Shown piece by piece: positions 53,183-61,242 of a DNA stretch of 64,000 bases (position 1 is its first letter; the number at the start of each line of letters is the position of its first letter). Location: the NCBI GenBank assembly GCA_963755755.1, contig CAVWLJ010000014.1, positions 124,001 to 188,000 on the forward strand, written 5' to 3'. This DNA comes from DATKNA01 sp963755755 (GTDB lineage Bacteria; Actinomycetota; Actinomycetes; Actinomycetales; Kineosporiaceae). The position numbers and the translations under genes were made by a program. The notes beneath the pieces were generated by a model that was given only the letters and a program-made list of their open reading frames with translations, was not told the origin of the DNA and did no database searches.

Positions 53183-53815
53183 GTGTCCGACCGCCGGTTC
53201 CAGCACCCGCGCTTCGCGCGCGCCTACGCACGGGTGAGCGAGGAGGCGGACGAGCGCGGGATGGCGGAGCACCGCCGCCGACTCGTCGCCGGTCTCGCCG
53301 GCCGGGTCGTCGAGGTCGGAGCCGGCAACGGCCGGATGTTCGCGCACTACCCGGAGTCGGTCGCCGAGGTCGTCGCCGTGGAACCGGACGACACGCTCCG
53401 CGCGCTCGCCGAGCGGGCCGCCGCGCACGCGCCGGTGCCCGTCCGGGTGGTCGACGGGGACGCCGACCACCTGCCGTTGCCGGACGCCGCCGCGGACGCC
53501 GTCGTGACCTCGCTCGTGCTGTGCTCCGTGCCGGACCAGGCGTCGGCGCTGGCGGAGATGCTGCGGGTGCTCCGTCGCGGCGGCGAGGTGCGGTACTACG
53601 AGCACGTGCGCTCCGCCGGGGTCGCCGGCGTCCTCCAGGACGCGGTCACCCCGCTGTGGCGTCTCGCCGCGGGCGGCTGCCACCCGAACCGCCGGACGCC
53701 GGAGGCGATCCGCGCCGCCGGGCTGGTCGTCGAGACCGAGGAGCGGTTCCGGTTCCGGCCGGTGCGGCTCGGGCCTTCGTCGATGCACGTGCTCGGACGC
53801 GCGCGCTCGGCCTGA
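53183..53815 (+). CDS. Class I SAM-dependent methyltransferase
   Basis: 210 aa from GTG 53183, divergent from the pentapeptide protein (18 bp between starts). SAM-binding motif I is VVEVGAGNGRMFAHY near residue 38, motif II is VVAVEPDD, and DAVVTSLVLCSV corresponds to motif IV, followed by EMLRVLRRGGEVRYYEHV. The arrangement is that of UbiE/COQ5-like small-molecule methyltransferases. Product unknown; not part of an evident pathway. Converges on nothing; the following FNT gene is in the same direction 40 bp away. Confidence 0.92.
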   Translation: MSDRRFQHPRFARAYARVSEEADERGMAEHRRRLVAGLAGRVVEVGAGNGRMFAHYPESVAEVVAVEPDDTLRALAERAAAHAPVPVRVVDGDADHLPLPDAAADAVVTSLVLCSVPDQASALAEMLRVLRRGGEVRYYEHVRSAGVAGVLQDAVTPLWRLAAGGCHPNRRTPEAIRAAGLVVETEERFRFRPVRLGPSSMHVLGRARSA

Positions 53816-53855
53816 TCATCGGGCGGTCCCCGCGGCGATCCCTCACCGTTGCTGG

Positions 53856-54674
53856 GTGAGCCAGGACCTGGAGCGCCGCCCGAACGACGCCGCGGAGGAC
53901 CCCGGCGCGGAGGAGAAGGACGAAGCGCTGGACCGCATCGTCCTGCGCGGCGCCCCGCGGCTGCACCGCGCCTGGTACGACCTGCTCGCGACCGCGACGG
54001 TGGCCGGCCTGGAGATCGGCTTCGGCGTCCTCGTGCTGCTCGTCGTGGAGCACGAGACGGGCAGCGTGCTGCTCGGGGCGCTGGCGTTCTCCATCGGCTT
54101 CATCGCCCTGCTCCTGGGGCACAGCGAGCTGTTCACGGAGGGGTTCCTGGTCCCGGTGACCACCGTCGTCGCGGGCGCCGCGAGCTGGTGGCAGCTGGGC
54201 CGGCTCTGGCTCGGCACGCTGGTCGGCAACCTGCTCGGCGGATGGGTCGCCGCCTGGCTCGTCGTCACCGCGCTGCCGTCGCTGCGCGGGGAGGCGATCC
54301 GGCGGGGGAGCGAGTACGCGGCGTCGTCCCTGACGTTGCGCACGTTCGCGCTCGCGGTCCTCGCCGGGGCGGCGATCACGCTCATGACCCGGATGCAGAA
54401 CGGCACCGACGACGAGACGGCCCGGATCGTCGCGTGCGTCGCCGGCGCCCTCGTCATCGTCGGCAGCGGGCTGTACCACAGCATCCTCGACTCGATCCTG
54501 GTCTTCGCGGGCCTGCACGCGGGCGCACCTGGGATCGGTTACGGCAACTGGGCCTGGTGGTTCGCCTGGACGGTCGTCGGCAACCTCGTCGGCGGCCTCG
54601 GCCTGGTGACCCTGCTGCGGTTGGTCCGCAGCCAGGAGCGCCTCGGCGAGTGGCGGCGCAGCGTCAGCGGATGA
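53856..54674 (+). CDS. Formate/nitrite transporter (FNT) family channel
   Basis: 272 aa from GTG 53856. About six helices in two repeated halves, as in FocA/NirC. Helix segments include LATATVAGLEIGFGVLVLLVV, GHSELFTEGFLVPVTTVV and GNLLGGWVAAWLV, plus the second-half SGLYHSILDSILVFAGLHAG where the central His is expected. The N-terminal ~35 residues are acidic and cytoplasmic. It passes monovalent anions such as formate or nitrite across the membrane. No formate dehydrogenase or nitrite reductase gene is adjacent. Confidence 0.9.
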   Translation: MSQDLERRPNDAAEDPGAEEKDEALDRIVLRGAPRLHRAWYDLLATATVAGLEIGFGVLVLLVVEHETGSVLLGALAFSIGFIALLLGHSELFTEGFLVPVTTVVAGAASWWQLGRLWLGTLVGNLLGGWVAAWLVVTALPSLRGEAIRRGSEYAASSLTLRTFALAVLAGAAITLMTRMQNGTDDETARIVACVAGALVIVGSGLYHSILDSILVFAGLHAGAPGIGYGNWAWWFAWTVVGNLVGGLGLVTLLRLVRSQERLGEWRRSVSG

Positions 54675-55035
54675 GCAGCCGGCCGGCCTGCCGGGCCACC
54701 GTGGCCACGCGCAGCCGCAGGTGCCGCCCGTACGCCAGCACGAACTGGGTGTAGCCCGGCGTCCGGCCGTGGTACCCCAGGAAGCCCTTCGGTCCGCTGA
54801 CCATGGCGCCCGTCCGCACGTCGTAGCGGCTCTGGTGCCACGGGCAGACGAGGCAGCCCTCGGCGTCCACCGAGCCCTTCGCGAGGTCGGCGAGCTGGTG
54901 GCGGCAGCGCCGGGAGACGGCGAAGACCTCGCCTCGCGAGCGGCCCACCGCCCACTCGCCGACCTGCGTGACGCCACCCGGTCCCGGCAGGTCCGCTTCG
55001 TCGATCTCGTCGGTGCGGCGCTCTTCGGTCGACAT
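54664..55035 (-). CDS. Rieske [2Fe-2S] ferredoxin-like protein
   Basis: 123 aa from ATG 55035. The cluster-binding motifs are CRH (AVSRRCRHQLADLAKG) and CPWHQ (CLVCPWHQSRYDV), so the 2 Cys and 2 His needed are present. Single-domain Rieske proteins of this type pass electrons to oxygenases or act alone. The end, RVATVARQAGRLLIR, is basic. Its stop overlaps the FNT gene's stop by 11 bp on the opposite strand. No oxygenase partner is adjacent, and the cellular acceptor is unknown. Confidence 0.9.
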   Translation of the reverse strand: MSTEERRTDEIDEADLPGPGGVTQVGEWAVGRSRGEVFAVSRRCRHQLADLAKGSVDAEGCLVCPWHQSRYDVRTGAMVSGPKGFLGYHGRTPGYTQFVLAYGRHLRLRVATVARQAGRLLIR

Positions 55036-55136
55036 CCCCCGACTGTGCCGGATCGTCCGTCGCTCCGCACTCGCGCCGACGGCCGGCTCGCCACCCTCGT
55101 GATCGGCCTCGTGGTGGTGCTGGCACCGTTGACCTT

Positions 55137-55655
55137 GTGTTGGTCATACGGAGAGCCACGCCGGACGACGGGCCCGCCCTCACCCAGGTCGACCTCGCGA
55201 CGTGGACGTACCTGGCCGCACCGGTAGCGCCGCCGGACGACCCCGGCAGTCACTCCTTCTTCGGCGAACGCACCAGTCCCGAGGAGGTCCTCGTGGCCGA
55301 GGTGGACGGCGCGGTCGTCGGGTACGTGAAGATCCGGCCCGTGACGCCGCTGCCGTCCCACGCCCACGTGCTGCAGATCCAGGGCCTCGGCGTCCATCCG
55401 GCCGCCCAGGGACGCGGCGTCGGGGGTGCCCTGCTCGAGGCGGCCGCCGAGGAGGCCCGCCGGCGTGGTGCCCGCAAGCTCTCGCTGCGCGTGCTCGGCT
55501 GGAACACCGGCGCTCGCAGGCTCTACGAGAAGCACGGCTTCGCCGTCGAGGGCCTGCTCGCCGACGAGTTCTTCCTGGAGGGGCAGTACGTCGACGACGT
55601 CCTGATGGCCCGTCGCGTCGACCGCGACGACCACGGACGGCTGGACACCGCCTAG
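55137..55655 (+). CDS. GNAT-family N-acetyltransferase
   Basis: 172 aa from GTG 55137. Typical GNAT core: VIRRATPDDGPALTQVDLATW at the N terminus, then VLVAEVDGAVVGYVKIRPV, and the acetyl-CoA loop LGVHPAAQGRGVGGALLEAA with the QGRGVG signature. The end, LYEKHGFAVEGLLADEFFLEG, shows the beta-bulge usual for the family. Substrate unknown. It runs in the same direction as the aldose epimerase 11 bp downstream, so they may be co-transcribed. Confidence 0.92.
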   Translation: MLVIRRATPDDGPALTQVDLATWTYLAAPVAPPDDPGSHSFFGERTSPEEVLVAEVDGAVVGYVKIRPVTPLPSHAHVLQIQGLGVHPAAQGRGVGGALLEAAAEEARRRGARKLSLRVLGWNTGARRLYEKHGFAVEGLLADEFFLEGQYVDDVLMARRVDRDDHGRLDTA

Positions 55656-55666
55656 GCTCGCCGTCC

Positions 55667-56741
55667 GTGGGCGAATCCTTCGGCACCCTTCCTGACGGCA
55701 CGGCCGTCACCGCGTTCCGGCTCGTGAGCGACCGGCTCGAGGTCACCGTGCTCGATCACGGCGGCGTCGTGCAGTCGGTGCTCGCGCCCGACCGGATCGG
55801 CGAGCGCGCCGACATCGTGCTCGGCTTCGACGAGGCCACGCCGTACGCCACGGTCAGCCCCTACTTCGGTGCCCTCGTCGGTCGCTACGCCAACCGGATC
55901 GCCGCCGCCCGCTTCTCGCTGAACGGGCGCGAGTACCGGCTGGAGGCGAACAACGGCCCCAACTCCCTGCACGGCGGCCCGGGTGGGTTCGACAAGCAGC
56001 GCTGGGACGCCGAGGAGCTCGGCGCCGGCGGCGTCCGGCTGTCGCTGGTGAGCCCGGACGGCGACGAGGGCTTCCCGGGCCGCCTCGCCGTCACCGTCAC
56101 GTACACGCTGAGCGGGGACAGCCTGCGGCTCGACTACGAGGCCCGCAACGAGGAGCCCGAGGGCGGGCTCGACACGGTCGTCAACCTCACCAACCACTCC
56201 TACTGGAACCTCGCCGGCGAGGGTTCGGGCTCGGTCGCGGAGCACCAGGTCGCAGCTGCACGCGTCCCGCTACACCCCGGTCGACCCCACGTCCATCCCC
56301 CTCGGCGAGCTGGCGCCGGTCGAGGGGACGCCGTTCGATTTCCGGACGCCGACGGCGGTCGGGGCGCGATGGCGCGAGGGGAACGAGCAGCTGGCCCGGG
56401 CCGGCGGCTACGACCACAACTTCGTGCTCGACGGCGTCGCCGGCGGGGCGCCGGAGCGGGAGGGGCTGGGGCTCGCCGGGGTCGCCCGCGACCCGGGCAG
56501 CGGTCGTGTGCTCGAGGTGTGGACCGACCAGCCCGGCGTGCAGTTCTACTCGGGCAACCACCTCACGGGTCAGCTGCGCGGCAAGGCCGGGCGGCTCTAC
56601 CGGGCCGGCGACGCGCTGTGCCTGGAGACGCAGCACTTCCCGGACTCGCCGAACCACCCCGACTTCCCCACTACCGTGCTGCACCCGCAGGAGACGTTCC
56701 AGGCGTCGACGATCTTCCGGATCACGACCGACCGGCGCTGA
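55667..56741 (+). pseudogene. Aldose 1-epimerase (galactose mutarotase), frameshifted
   Basis: Interconverts alpha and beta anomers of hexoses. Starts at GTG 55667. VGRYANRIAAARF and NLTNHSYWNLAG, with the catalytic His, lie in the first frame, and GGYDHNFVLDGV to VYTxQPGVQFYSGNHL (with the Glu/His region) in a second. One base too many near 56251 sends the first frame into Pro/Arg-rich nonsense. Removing it gives a continuous ~357-aa protein ending at 56741. A GH43 glycosidase follows, so the pair could process arabinoside or xyloside-type oligosaccharides. Confidence 0.88.
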
Positions 56742-56842
56742 CGGCGCCGCTCCCCTCGGCAGCGAGCCGGGGTGACGTCGCCGCGGGCGGCCTGACGGGT
56801 GATGATGAGGCCCGTTTCTCGTCTGCTTCGGGAGGTTTCGTC

Positions 56843-57856
56843 GTGCTTCGGACTCGTGTGGCCCTCGGCGGTGTCGCCGTCGTGCTCGCGCTCGGGGCCT
56901 GTGGCGGATCGGGATCCGCGTCGTCCGGGTCTGGCTCGTCGACCGGCTCGGCCGGCGCCGCGACCTCGGCGTCCGCTCCCGCCGCCGTGCCCACGCCCGT
57001 GCTCGACGACGACTTCCCCGACCCGGACGCGGTGCAGGCCGGGGGCACCTGGTACGCCTACGCCACGCAGCGGACGGGGCCGTTCGGCAACCTGCAGGTC
57101 GCGACGTCGACGGACCTGCGCACCTGGAAGCTGCTGTCGACCGATCCGCTGCCGAAGCTGCCCGCGTGGGCGACGGCGGGGCGGACCTGGGCGCCCGACG
57201 TCAGCGCGACGCCCGGAGGCGGGTACGTGCTCTACTTCGCCGCCCACAGCGTCTCCCCCGACGTGCAGTGCATCGGGGTCGCCCGGGCCACCTCCCCCAC
57301 CGGCCCGTTCACGCCCGTGGGCAGCAAGCCCCTGGTCTGCCCGGACGACCTCGGCGGGGCCATCGACCCCGCCTCGTTCGTGGACGCCGACGGCACCCGG
57401 TATCTGCTCTACAAGAACGACGGGAACTGCTGCGGCAAGGACACCTGGCTCTGGCTGCAGAAGACCTCGCCGGACGGGACCCAGCTGGTCGGAGCGCCGA
57501 AGAAGCTGATCAAGCAGGACCAGGCTTGGGAGGGGAACCTCATCGAGGCCCCGGACCTCGTGCGGCACGGCTCGACCTACACCCTGCTGTACTCGGCGAA
57601 CGACTACTCGGGGCCGAAGTACGCGACGGGGTACGCCACCGCGTCCGCCCTGGCCGGTCCGTACCGCAAGGCCGCCCAGCCGATGCTGACGACCTCCGCC
57701 ACGCACGTCATCGGCCCGGGCGGTGAGGACGTCGTCACCGGCACCGACGGGCGGAGCTCGATCCTCTTCCACGGCTGGGACTCGGCGCAGACCCACCGGG
57801 CGCTCTACGTGCTGCCGCTCACCTGGCAGGGCGGGGTCCCCACCGTCACCCGCTGA
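56843..57856 (+). CDS. GH43-family glycoside hydrolase lipoprotein
   Basis: 337 aa from GTG 56843 (GGGAGG upstream). A lipoprotein signal is present (VALGGVAVVLALGACGG with lipobox), followed by a Ser/Gly/Ala linker to about residue 50. The five-bladed beta-propeller has the three acidic residues of the family: catalytic-base Asp in DDFPDPDAV, pKa modulator Asp in GAIDPASFVD, and the general acid Glu in NLIEAPDLV. It likely trims arabinose or xylose residues from plant polysaccharides at the cell surface. The preceding mutarotase fits such a role. Confidence 0.9.
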   Translation: MLRTRVALGGVAVVLALGACGGSGSASSGSGSSTGSAGAATSASAPAAVPTPVLDDDFPDPDAVQAGGTWYAYATQRTGPFGNLQVATSTDLRTWKLLSTDPLPKLPAWATAGRTWAPDVSATPGGGYVLYFAAHSVSPDVQCIGVARATSPTGPFTPVGSKPLVCPDDLGGAIDPASFVDADGTRYLLYKNDGNCCGKDTWLWLQKTSPDGTQLVGAPKKLIKQDQAWEGNLIEAPDLVRHGSTYTLLYSANDYSGPKYATGYATASALAGPYRKAAQPMLTTSATHVIGPGGEDVVTGTDGRSSILFHGWDSAQTHRALYVLPLTWQGGVPTVTR

Positions 57857-57919
57857 CGGGACCTCCGTTCCTGTCCCGGCGTGGACCGTGGCCGCGGCCG
57901 CGGACCCTAGAGTGGGCGC

Positions 57920-58756
57920 GTGGTCGGTCCGCCGTCGTCGCCGCAGCCCCGGCCGCACGAGCACCGGAGCATCGCGCAGTCCTTCGGGGTCGGCCCGGAG
58001 CGGTACGACCGCGCCCGGCCCCCGTACCCGGCGGACGTGATCGATCGGATCGTCGCCGCCGTGCTCGGTGGGGACGACGGCGCTCGCCCCGACGTGCTCG
58101 ACGTCGGCTGCGGCACGGGCATCGAGGCCCGGCAGTTCCGGGCGGCCGGGTGCTCCGTGCTCGGCGTCGACCCGGACCCTCGCATGGCCGGCGTCGCGCG
58201 GGCCGCGGGCATCGAGGTCGAGATCGCGACCTTCGAGACGTGGGAGCCGGCCGGCCGCACGTTCGACGCGGTGGTGGCGGGGACCGCGTGGCACTGGGTC
58301 GACCCGGTCGCGGGCGCCGCGAAGGCTGCGCTGGTGCTGCGGCCGGGCGGAGTGCTGGCGCCGTTCGGCCACGTGTACGAGCTGCCGCGCACGGTCGCGC
58401 AGGCCCTCGAGGGGGCCTTCCGCCGGGCGGCTCCCGACTCGCCGCTGGGCTCCGGCGGCCGGCCGGGGGGCTCGATGCTCGACGCCTACCGGGGGCTCTA
58501 CGAGCGGGCCGCGGGCGGGATCCGGGAGGCGGGCGGGTTCGGCGAGCCCGAGCTGTGGCGGCACGACTGGGAGCGCTCGTACACCCGGGACGAGCTGCTG
58601 GACCTCCTTGCCACGTCGGGCGGCCTCACCAGCCTGGCGCCGGACGCCGCCGAGCAGGTACTGGCTTCCGTCGCCGCCGCGGCCGACGAGCTCGGCGCGC
58701 CCCTGACCGTGCCGTTCACGACGTGGGGCCTCACGGCGATCCGCGCGGACGGCTGA
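57920..58756 (+). CDS. Class I SAM-dependent methyltransferase
   Basis: 278 aa from GTG 57920. Motif I is VLDVGCGTGIEARQF near residue 57, motif II VLGVDPDPRM, then WEPAGRTFDAVVAGTAWHWVDP and LVLRPGGVLAPFGHVYEL, as in methyltransferase type 11/25 proteins. N-terminal YDRARPPYPADVIDRIV fits the 'RYDRARPGYP' group. The C-terminal ~90 residues are a family-specific cap. Cytoplasmic. The substrate is unknown, as is common for this group. Single gene between GH43 and a convergent hydroxylase. Confidence 0.9.
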   Translation: MVGPPSSPQPRPHEHRSIAQSFGVGPERYDRARPPYPADVIDRIVAAVLGGDDGARPDVLDVGCGTGIEARQFRAAGCSVLGVDPDPRMAGVARAAGIEVEIATFETWEPAGRTFDAVVAGTAWHWVDPVAGAAKAALVLRPGGVLAPFGHVYELPRTVAQALEGAFRRAAPDSPLGSGGRPGGSMLDAYRGLYERAAGGIREAGGFGEPELWRHDWERSYTRDELLDLLATSGGLTSLAPDAAEQVLASVAAAADELGAPLTVPFTTWGLTAIRADG

Positions 58757-58777
58757 GCTCCGAGGCGCAGCTGCCGA

Positions 58778-60241
58778 TCAGGACGAGAGCTGCGGCGCAG
58801 GCACGTCCGATGCCGTGGGGCACCAGTCGGCGACGGCCTTCCGGACGTCGGTCACCGACGGCTTCTCCGCCGCCCATGCCACGTATCCGTCGGGGCGGAC
58901 CAGCGTGGTGACGCGCGTGCCGTCGAGCGGTTCCACCACGCGCAGGTGAGCGCCCTCCGTGGGACCGTTCCGCAGACCCGCGGACGCGGGCGTCACCAGG
59001 ACGAAGCGCCCGTCCCGGAGCACCTCCGCCAGGCGGCGGCCGCCGGTGAGTTCGACGTCGTCCGCGCGCCGGCCGACGAGGGGGTGCGCGCCGCGGGGGC
59101 GCGGATACGCGATCCCGATCCCCGACACCGTCAGCGCCGCCCGGCGCGCGATCGCGGGAACCCGCAGGGCCACGGTGGCCAGCGTGCCGAGGACGGCCAG
59201 CCGGCGCCGCGGGGACAGGACGGCCCGGAGCATGCCGCCGCTGACGCGGAGCACGAGTCGGCCGACGGGGTGCCGTTCGTCGTGGTAGCTGTCGAGCAGG
59301 CCCGGACGGGCCCAGCCCTGGAGTTCGGCCGCGAGCTTCCAGCCGAGGTTGGCGGCGTCCTGCAGCCCGGTGTTCATGCCCTGGCCTCCCGCCGGGCTGT
59401 GCACGTGGGCGGCGTCCCCGGCCAGGAAGACCCGGCCCACGCGGTACTGCGGCACCTGCCGCTCGTCACTGTGGAAGCGCGACAGCCAGCGGGCGTCGTG
59501 CATGCCGTAGTCGGTTCCGAGTGCCTGGCCGAACGCCTGCCGGACCTCGTCGAGGTCGACCGGCGCGTCGTCCGGCAGCTGCCGCGCCCGGCTCCACGCG
59601 ATCACCCGGTACCAGCCGTCGCCGAAGGGGGCGACGAAGCCGAACGTCTCACCGTCGGCGTTCGCCGTGATCACGTCCGGGGGCTTCTCCGCCAGGCGGA
59701 CGTCGGCGAGCATCACCGAGCGCGCGACGGTCCGGCCCGGGAACGGCGACCCCAATGCGTGCCGGACGCTGCTGTGGACGCCGTCCGTCCCGACGACGAA
59801 CCGGGCGCGCACGGGACCGGTCGTGGTGAGGACGTCGACGCCGGCCTCGTCCTGCCGGAGATCCTCTACCTCGACGCCGCGCCGGATCCGGGCTCCGGAC
59901 GCGAGGGCGCGCTGCTCGAGCAGGCGCTCCACCTCGTACTGCGGCGTGACGAGCAGGAACGGATAGCGGGTCGGCAACCCCGCGAGGCTCACGCTCAGCC
60001 GGCGCAGGAATCGCAGGTCGGCGAGGCGGGCGCCGCGCGCGAGGAGCTCGTCGGCGAGCCCGCGGGCGTCGAGCACCTCGAGGGTCCGCGCGTGCACGGC
60101 GAACGCCCTCGTCAGGTTGTTCTCGTGCTCGGGGCGCCGTTCGAGCACGGTGACGGAGACGCCGGCGGCAGCGAGGTCCCCCGCCAGCAGGAGGCCGGTG
60201 GGGCCGGCCCCGACGATCACGACGTCCGTGGATGCGGTCAT
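58778..60241 (-). CDS. FAD-dependent aromatic hydroxylase (PHBH/TfdB-like monooxygenase)
   Basis: 487 aa from ATG 60241. FAD-binding DVVIVGAGPTGLLLAGDLAA is at the N terminus, the central DGVHSSVRHALG follows (DG motif), and RVFLAGDAAHVHSPAGGQGMNTGLQDAANLGWKLA is the GD motif. The C-terminal thioredoxin-like domain is shortened. Such enzymes hydroxylate phenols or polyketide rings with NAD(P)H and O2, and include rifampicin monooxygenase. It is divergent from a TetR gene across four operator sites, implying induction by the substrate. Likely detoxification or catabolism; substrate not certain. Confidence 0.93.
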   Translation of the reverse strand: MTASTDVVIVGAGPTGLLLAGDLAAAGVSVTVLERRPEHENNLTRAFAVHARTLEVLDARGLADELLARGARLADLRFLRRLSVSLAGLPTRYPFLLVTPQYEVERLLEQRALASGARIRRGVEVEDLRQDEAGVDVLTTTGPVRARFVVGTDGVHSSVRHALGSPFPGRTVARSVMLADVRLAEKPPDVITANADGETFGFVAPFGDGWYRVIAWSRARQLPDDAPVDLDEVRQAFGQALGTDYGMHDARWLSRFHSDERQVPQYRVGRVFLAGDAAHVHSPAGGQGMNTGLQDAANLGWKLAAELQGWARPGLLDSYHDERHPVGRLVLRVSGGMLRAVLSPRRRLAVLGTLATVALRVPAIARRAALTVSGIGIAYPRPRGAHPLVGRRADDVELTGGRRLAEVLRDGRFVLVTPASAGLRNGPTEGAHLRVVEPLDGTRVTTLVRPDGYVAWAAEKPSVTDVRKAVADWCPTASDVPAPQLSS

Positions 60242-60260
60242 GGCTTCGTGCCTCCCATAC

Positions 60261-60290
60261 GCCAACGGATGTTGGCCAACGCTTGTTGGC
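60261..60290. promoter_or_regulatory. TetR operator pair, hydroxylase side
   Basis: Two GCCAAC-N4-GTTGGC palindromes overlap by 2 bp: 60261-60276 (N4 = GGAT) and 60275-60290 (N4 = GCTT), 14 bp apart. A TAGGCT -10-like hexamer on the minus strand (60294-60299) lies just next to them, before the hydroxylase start at 60241. They would block that promoter. Confidence 0.8.
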
Positions 60291-60316
60291 AAGCCTAGGA
60301 GCCAGTCGTCCGCGAA

Positions 60317-60346
60317 GTCAACAGGTGTTGGCCTACACTTGTTGGC
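60317..60346. promoter_or_regulatory. TetR operator pair, regulator side
   Basis: Two near-perfect copies of the same 16-bp site overlap by 2 bp: GTCAAC-AGGT-GTTGGC (60317-60332) and GCCTAC-ACTT-GTTGGC (60331-60346), one arm mismatch each. A -10-like TACACT (60334-60339) lies inside the second. The last base is next to the tetR ATG (60347), so the regulator is probably leaderless and autorepressed. Confidence 0.78.
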
Positions 60347-60952
60347 ATGAGTACCGATGTTCGACCGCGCCGTTCCGACGCCACCCGCGCCGCGATCCTG
60401 GCTGCCGCACGCGAGAGGTTCGCGACCGACGGGTACGAGAGGGCGACGATCCGCGCCATCGCGGCGGACGCCGAGATCGATCCGTCGATGGTCATGCGGT
60501 ACTTCGGCTCGAAGGAGGGGCTGTTCGCCGCCGCCGCCGACTTCGAGCTCCGGCTGCCGGCCCCGGGCGCGATGCCCCGGGAGCACGTCGGGCGGCTGGC
60601 CGCGGAGTACTTCCTCGCGCGCTGGGAGGACGACGGCACCCTGCAGGCACTGCTACGGGTCGGCGCCACGAACGAGGCGGCCGCGCAGCGCCTGCGCCAG
60701 ATCTTCGCGGAGCAACTGGCGCCGATGGTGGCGGCCGTCGCCCCGCCGGGCGCCGACGTGGCCGTCCGTGCAGGACTGGTCGCTTCGCAGGTGCTCGGTG
60801 TGGCCCTGACCCGGTACGTGCTGCGTCTGCCTCCGGTCGCGGCCATGCCGGCCGACGAGCTCGTCCGGTGGGTCGGGCCGACGCTGCAGCGCTACTTCAC
60901 CGCCGAGGATCCCGCGCCGGACGCCGGCGTCAGCGGCCGCACCCGCTGGTGA
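60347..60952 (+). CDS. TetR/AcrR-family transcriptional repressor
   Basis: 201 aa from ATG 60347, immediately after the operator array. HTH at residues ~28-50: YERATIRAIAADAEIDPSMVMRYFGSKEGLF, with preceding ARERFATDG. The C-terminal domain has LLRVGATNEAAAQRLRQIF and QVLGVALTRYVLRLP, in the pattern of TetR_C_17-like actinobacterial regulators. It likely represses itself and the divergent hydroxylase gene, released by an aromatic ligand. Confidence 0.94.
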   Translation: MSTDVRPRRSDATRAAILAAARERFATDGYERATIRAIAADAEIDPSMVMRYFGSKEGLFAAAADFELRLPAPGAMPREHVGRLAAEYFLARWEDDGTLQALLRVGATNEAAAQRLRQIFAEQLAPMVAAVAPPGADVAVRAGLVASQVLGVALTRYVLRLPPVAAMPADELVRWVGPTLQRYFTAEDPAPDAGVSGRTRW

Positions 60953-61112
60953 CGCGGGGGTGCCAGCCGTCGACGTCGGCGCGCGGTGAGGGAACGGTGG
61001 TGCGGGCGGTGGTGCGGACGGTGGCGCGGGCGGGTCGGGTGCGCAGGGCGCGGACGGCAGTGGTGGCAGCGGCTGCGGCGAGGGCGATCCAGACGGCGGT
61101 GGTGGCGGTCAT
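60930..61112 (-). CDS. Possible small basic membrane protein (60 aa)
   Basis: ATG 61112 with CTGAGG-type weak ribosome site. One hydrophobic helix at the N terminus (TAVWIALAAAAATTAV) followed by a strongly basic Arg/Thr-rich tail. Its 3' end overlaps the tetR stop region. The composition could be chance, since GC-rich repeats (GCGGTGGTG) dominate the DNA. If not this, the 60953-61242 gap holds no gene. Confidence 0.35.
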   Translation of the reverse strand: MTATTAVWIALAAAAATTAVRALRTRPARATVRTTARTTVPSPRADVDGWHPRVTSGCGR

Positions 61113-61242
61113 GGCCTCAGGGTGAGCGCGCCCTCTCGACGTTCTCCGGACGTCGACTGTGAGCCAGCTGTAGGCAGGCCCTCACAGTGCGTCCACAGCC
61201 GATGTGCAGAGCCGTCCCACGACGCTCCCTCACGGTTCTGCC

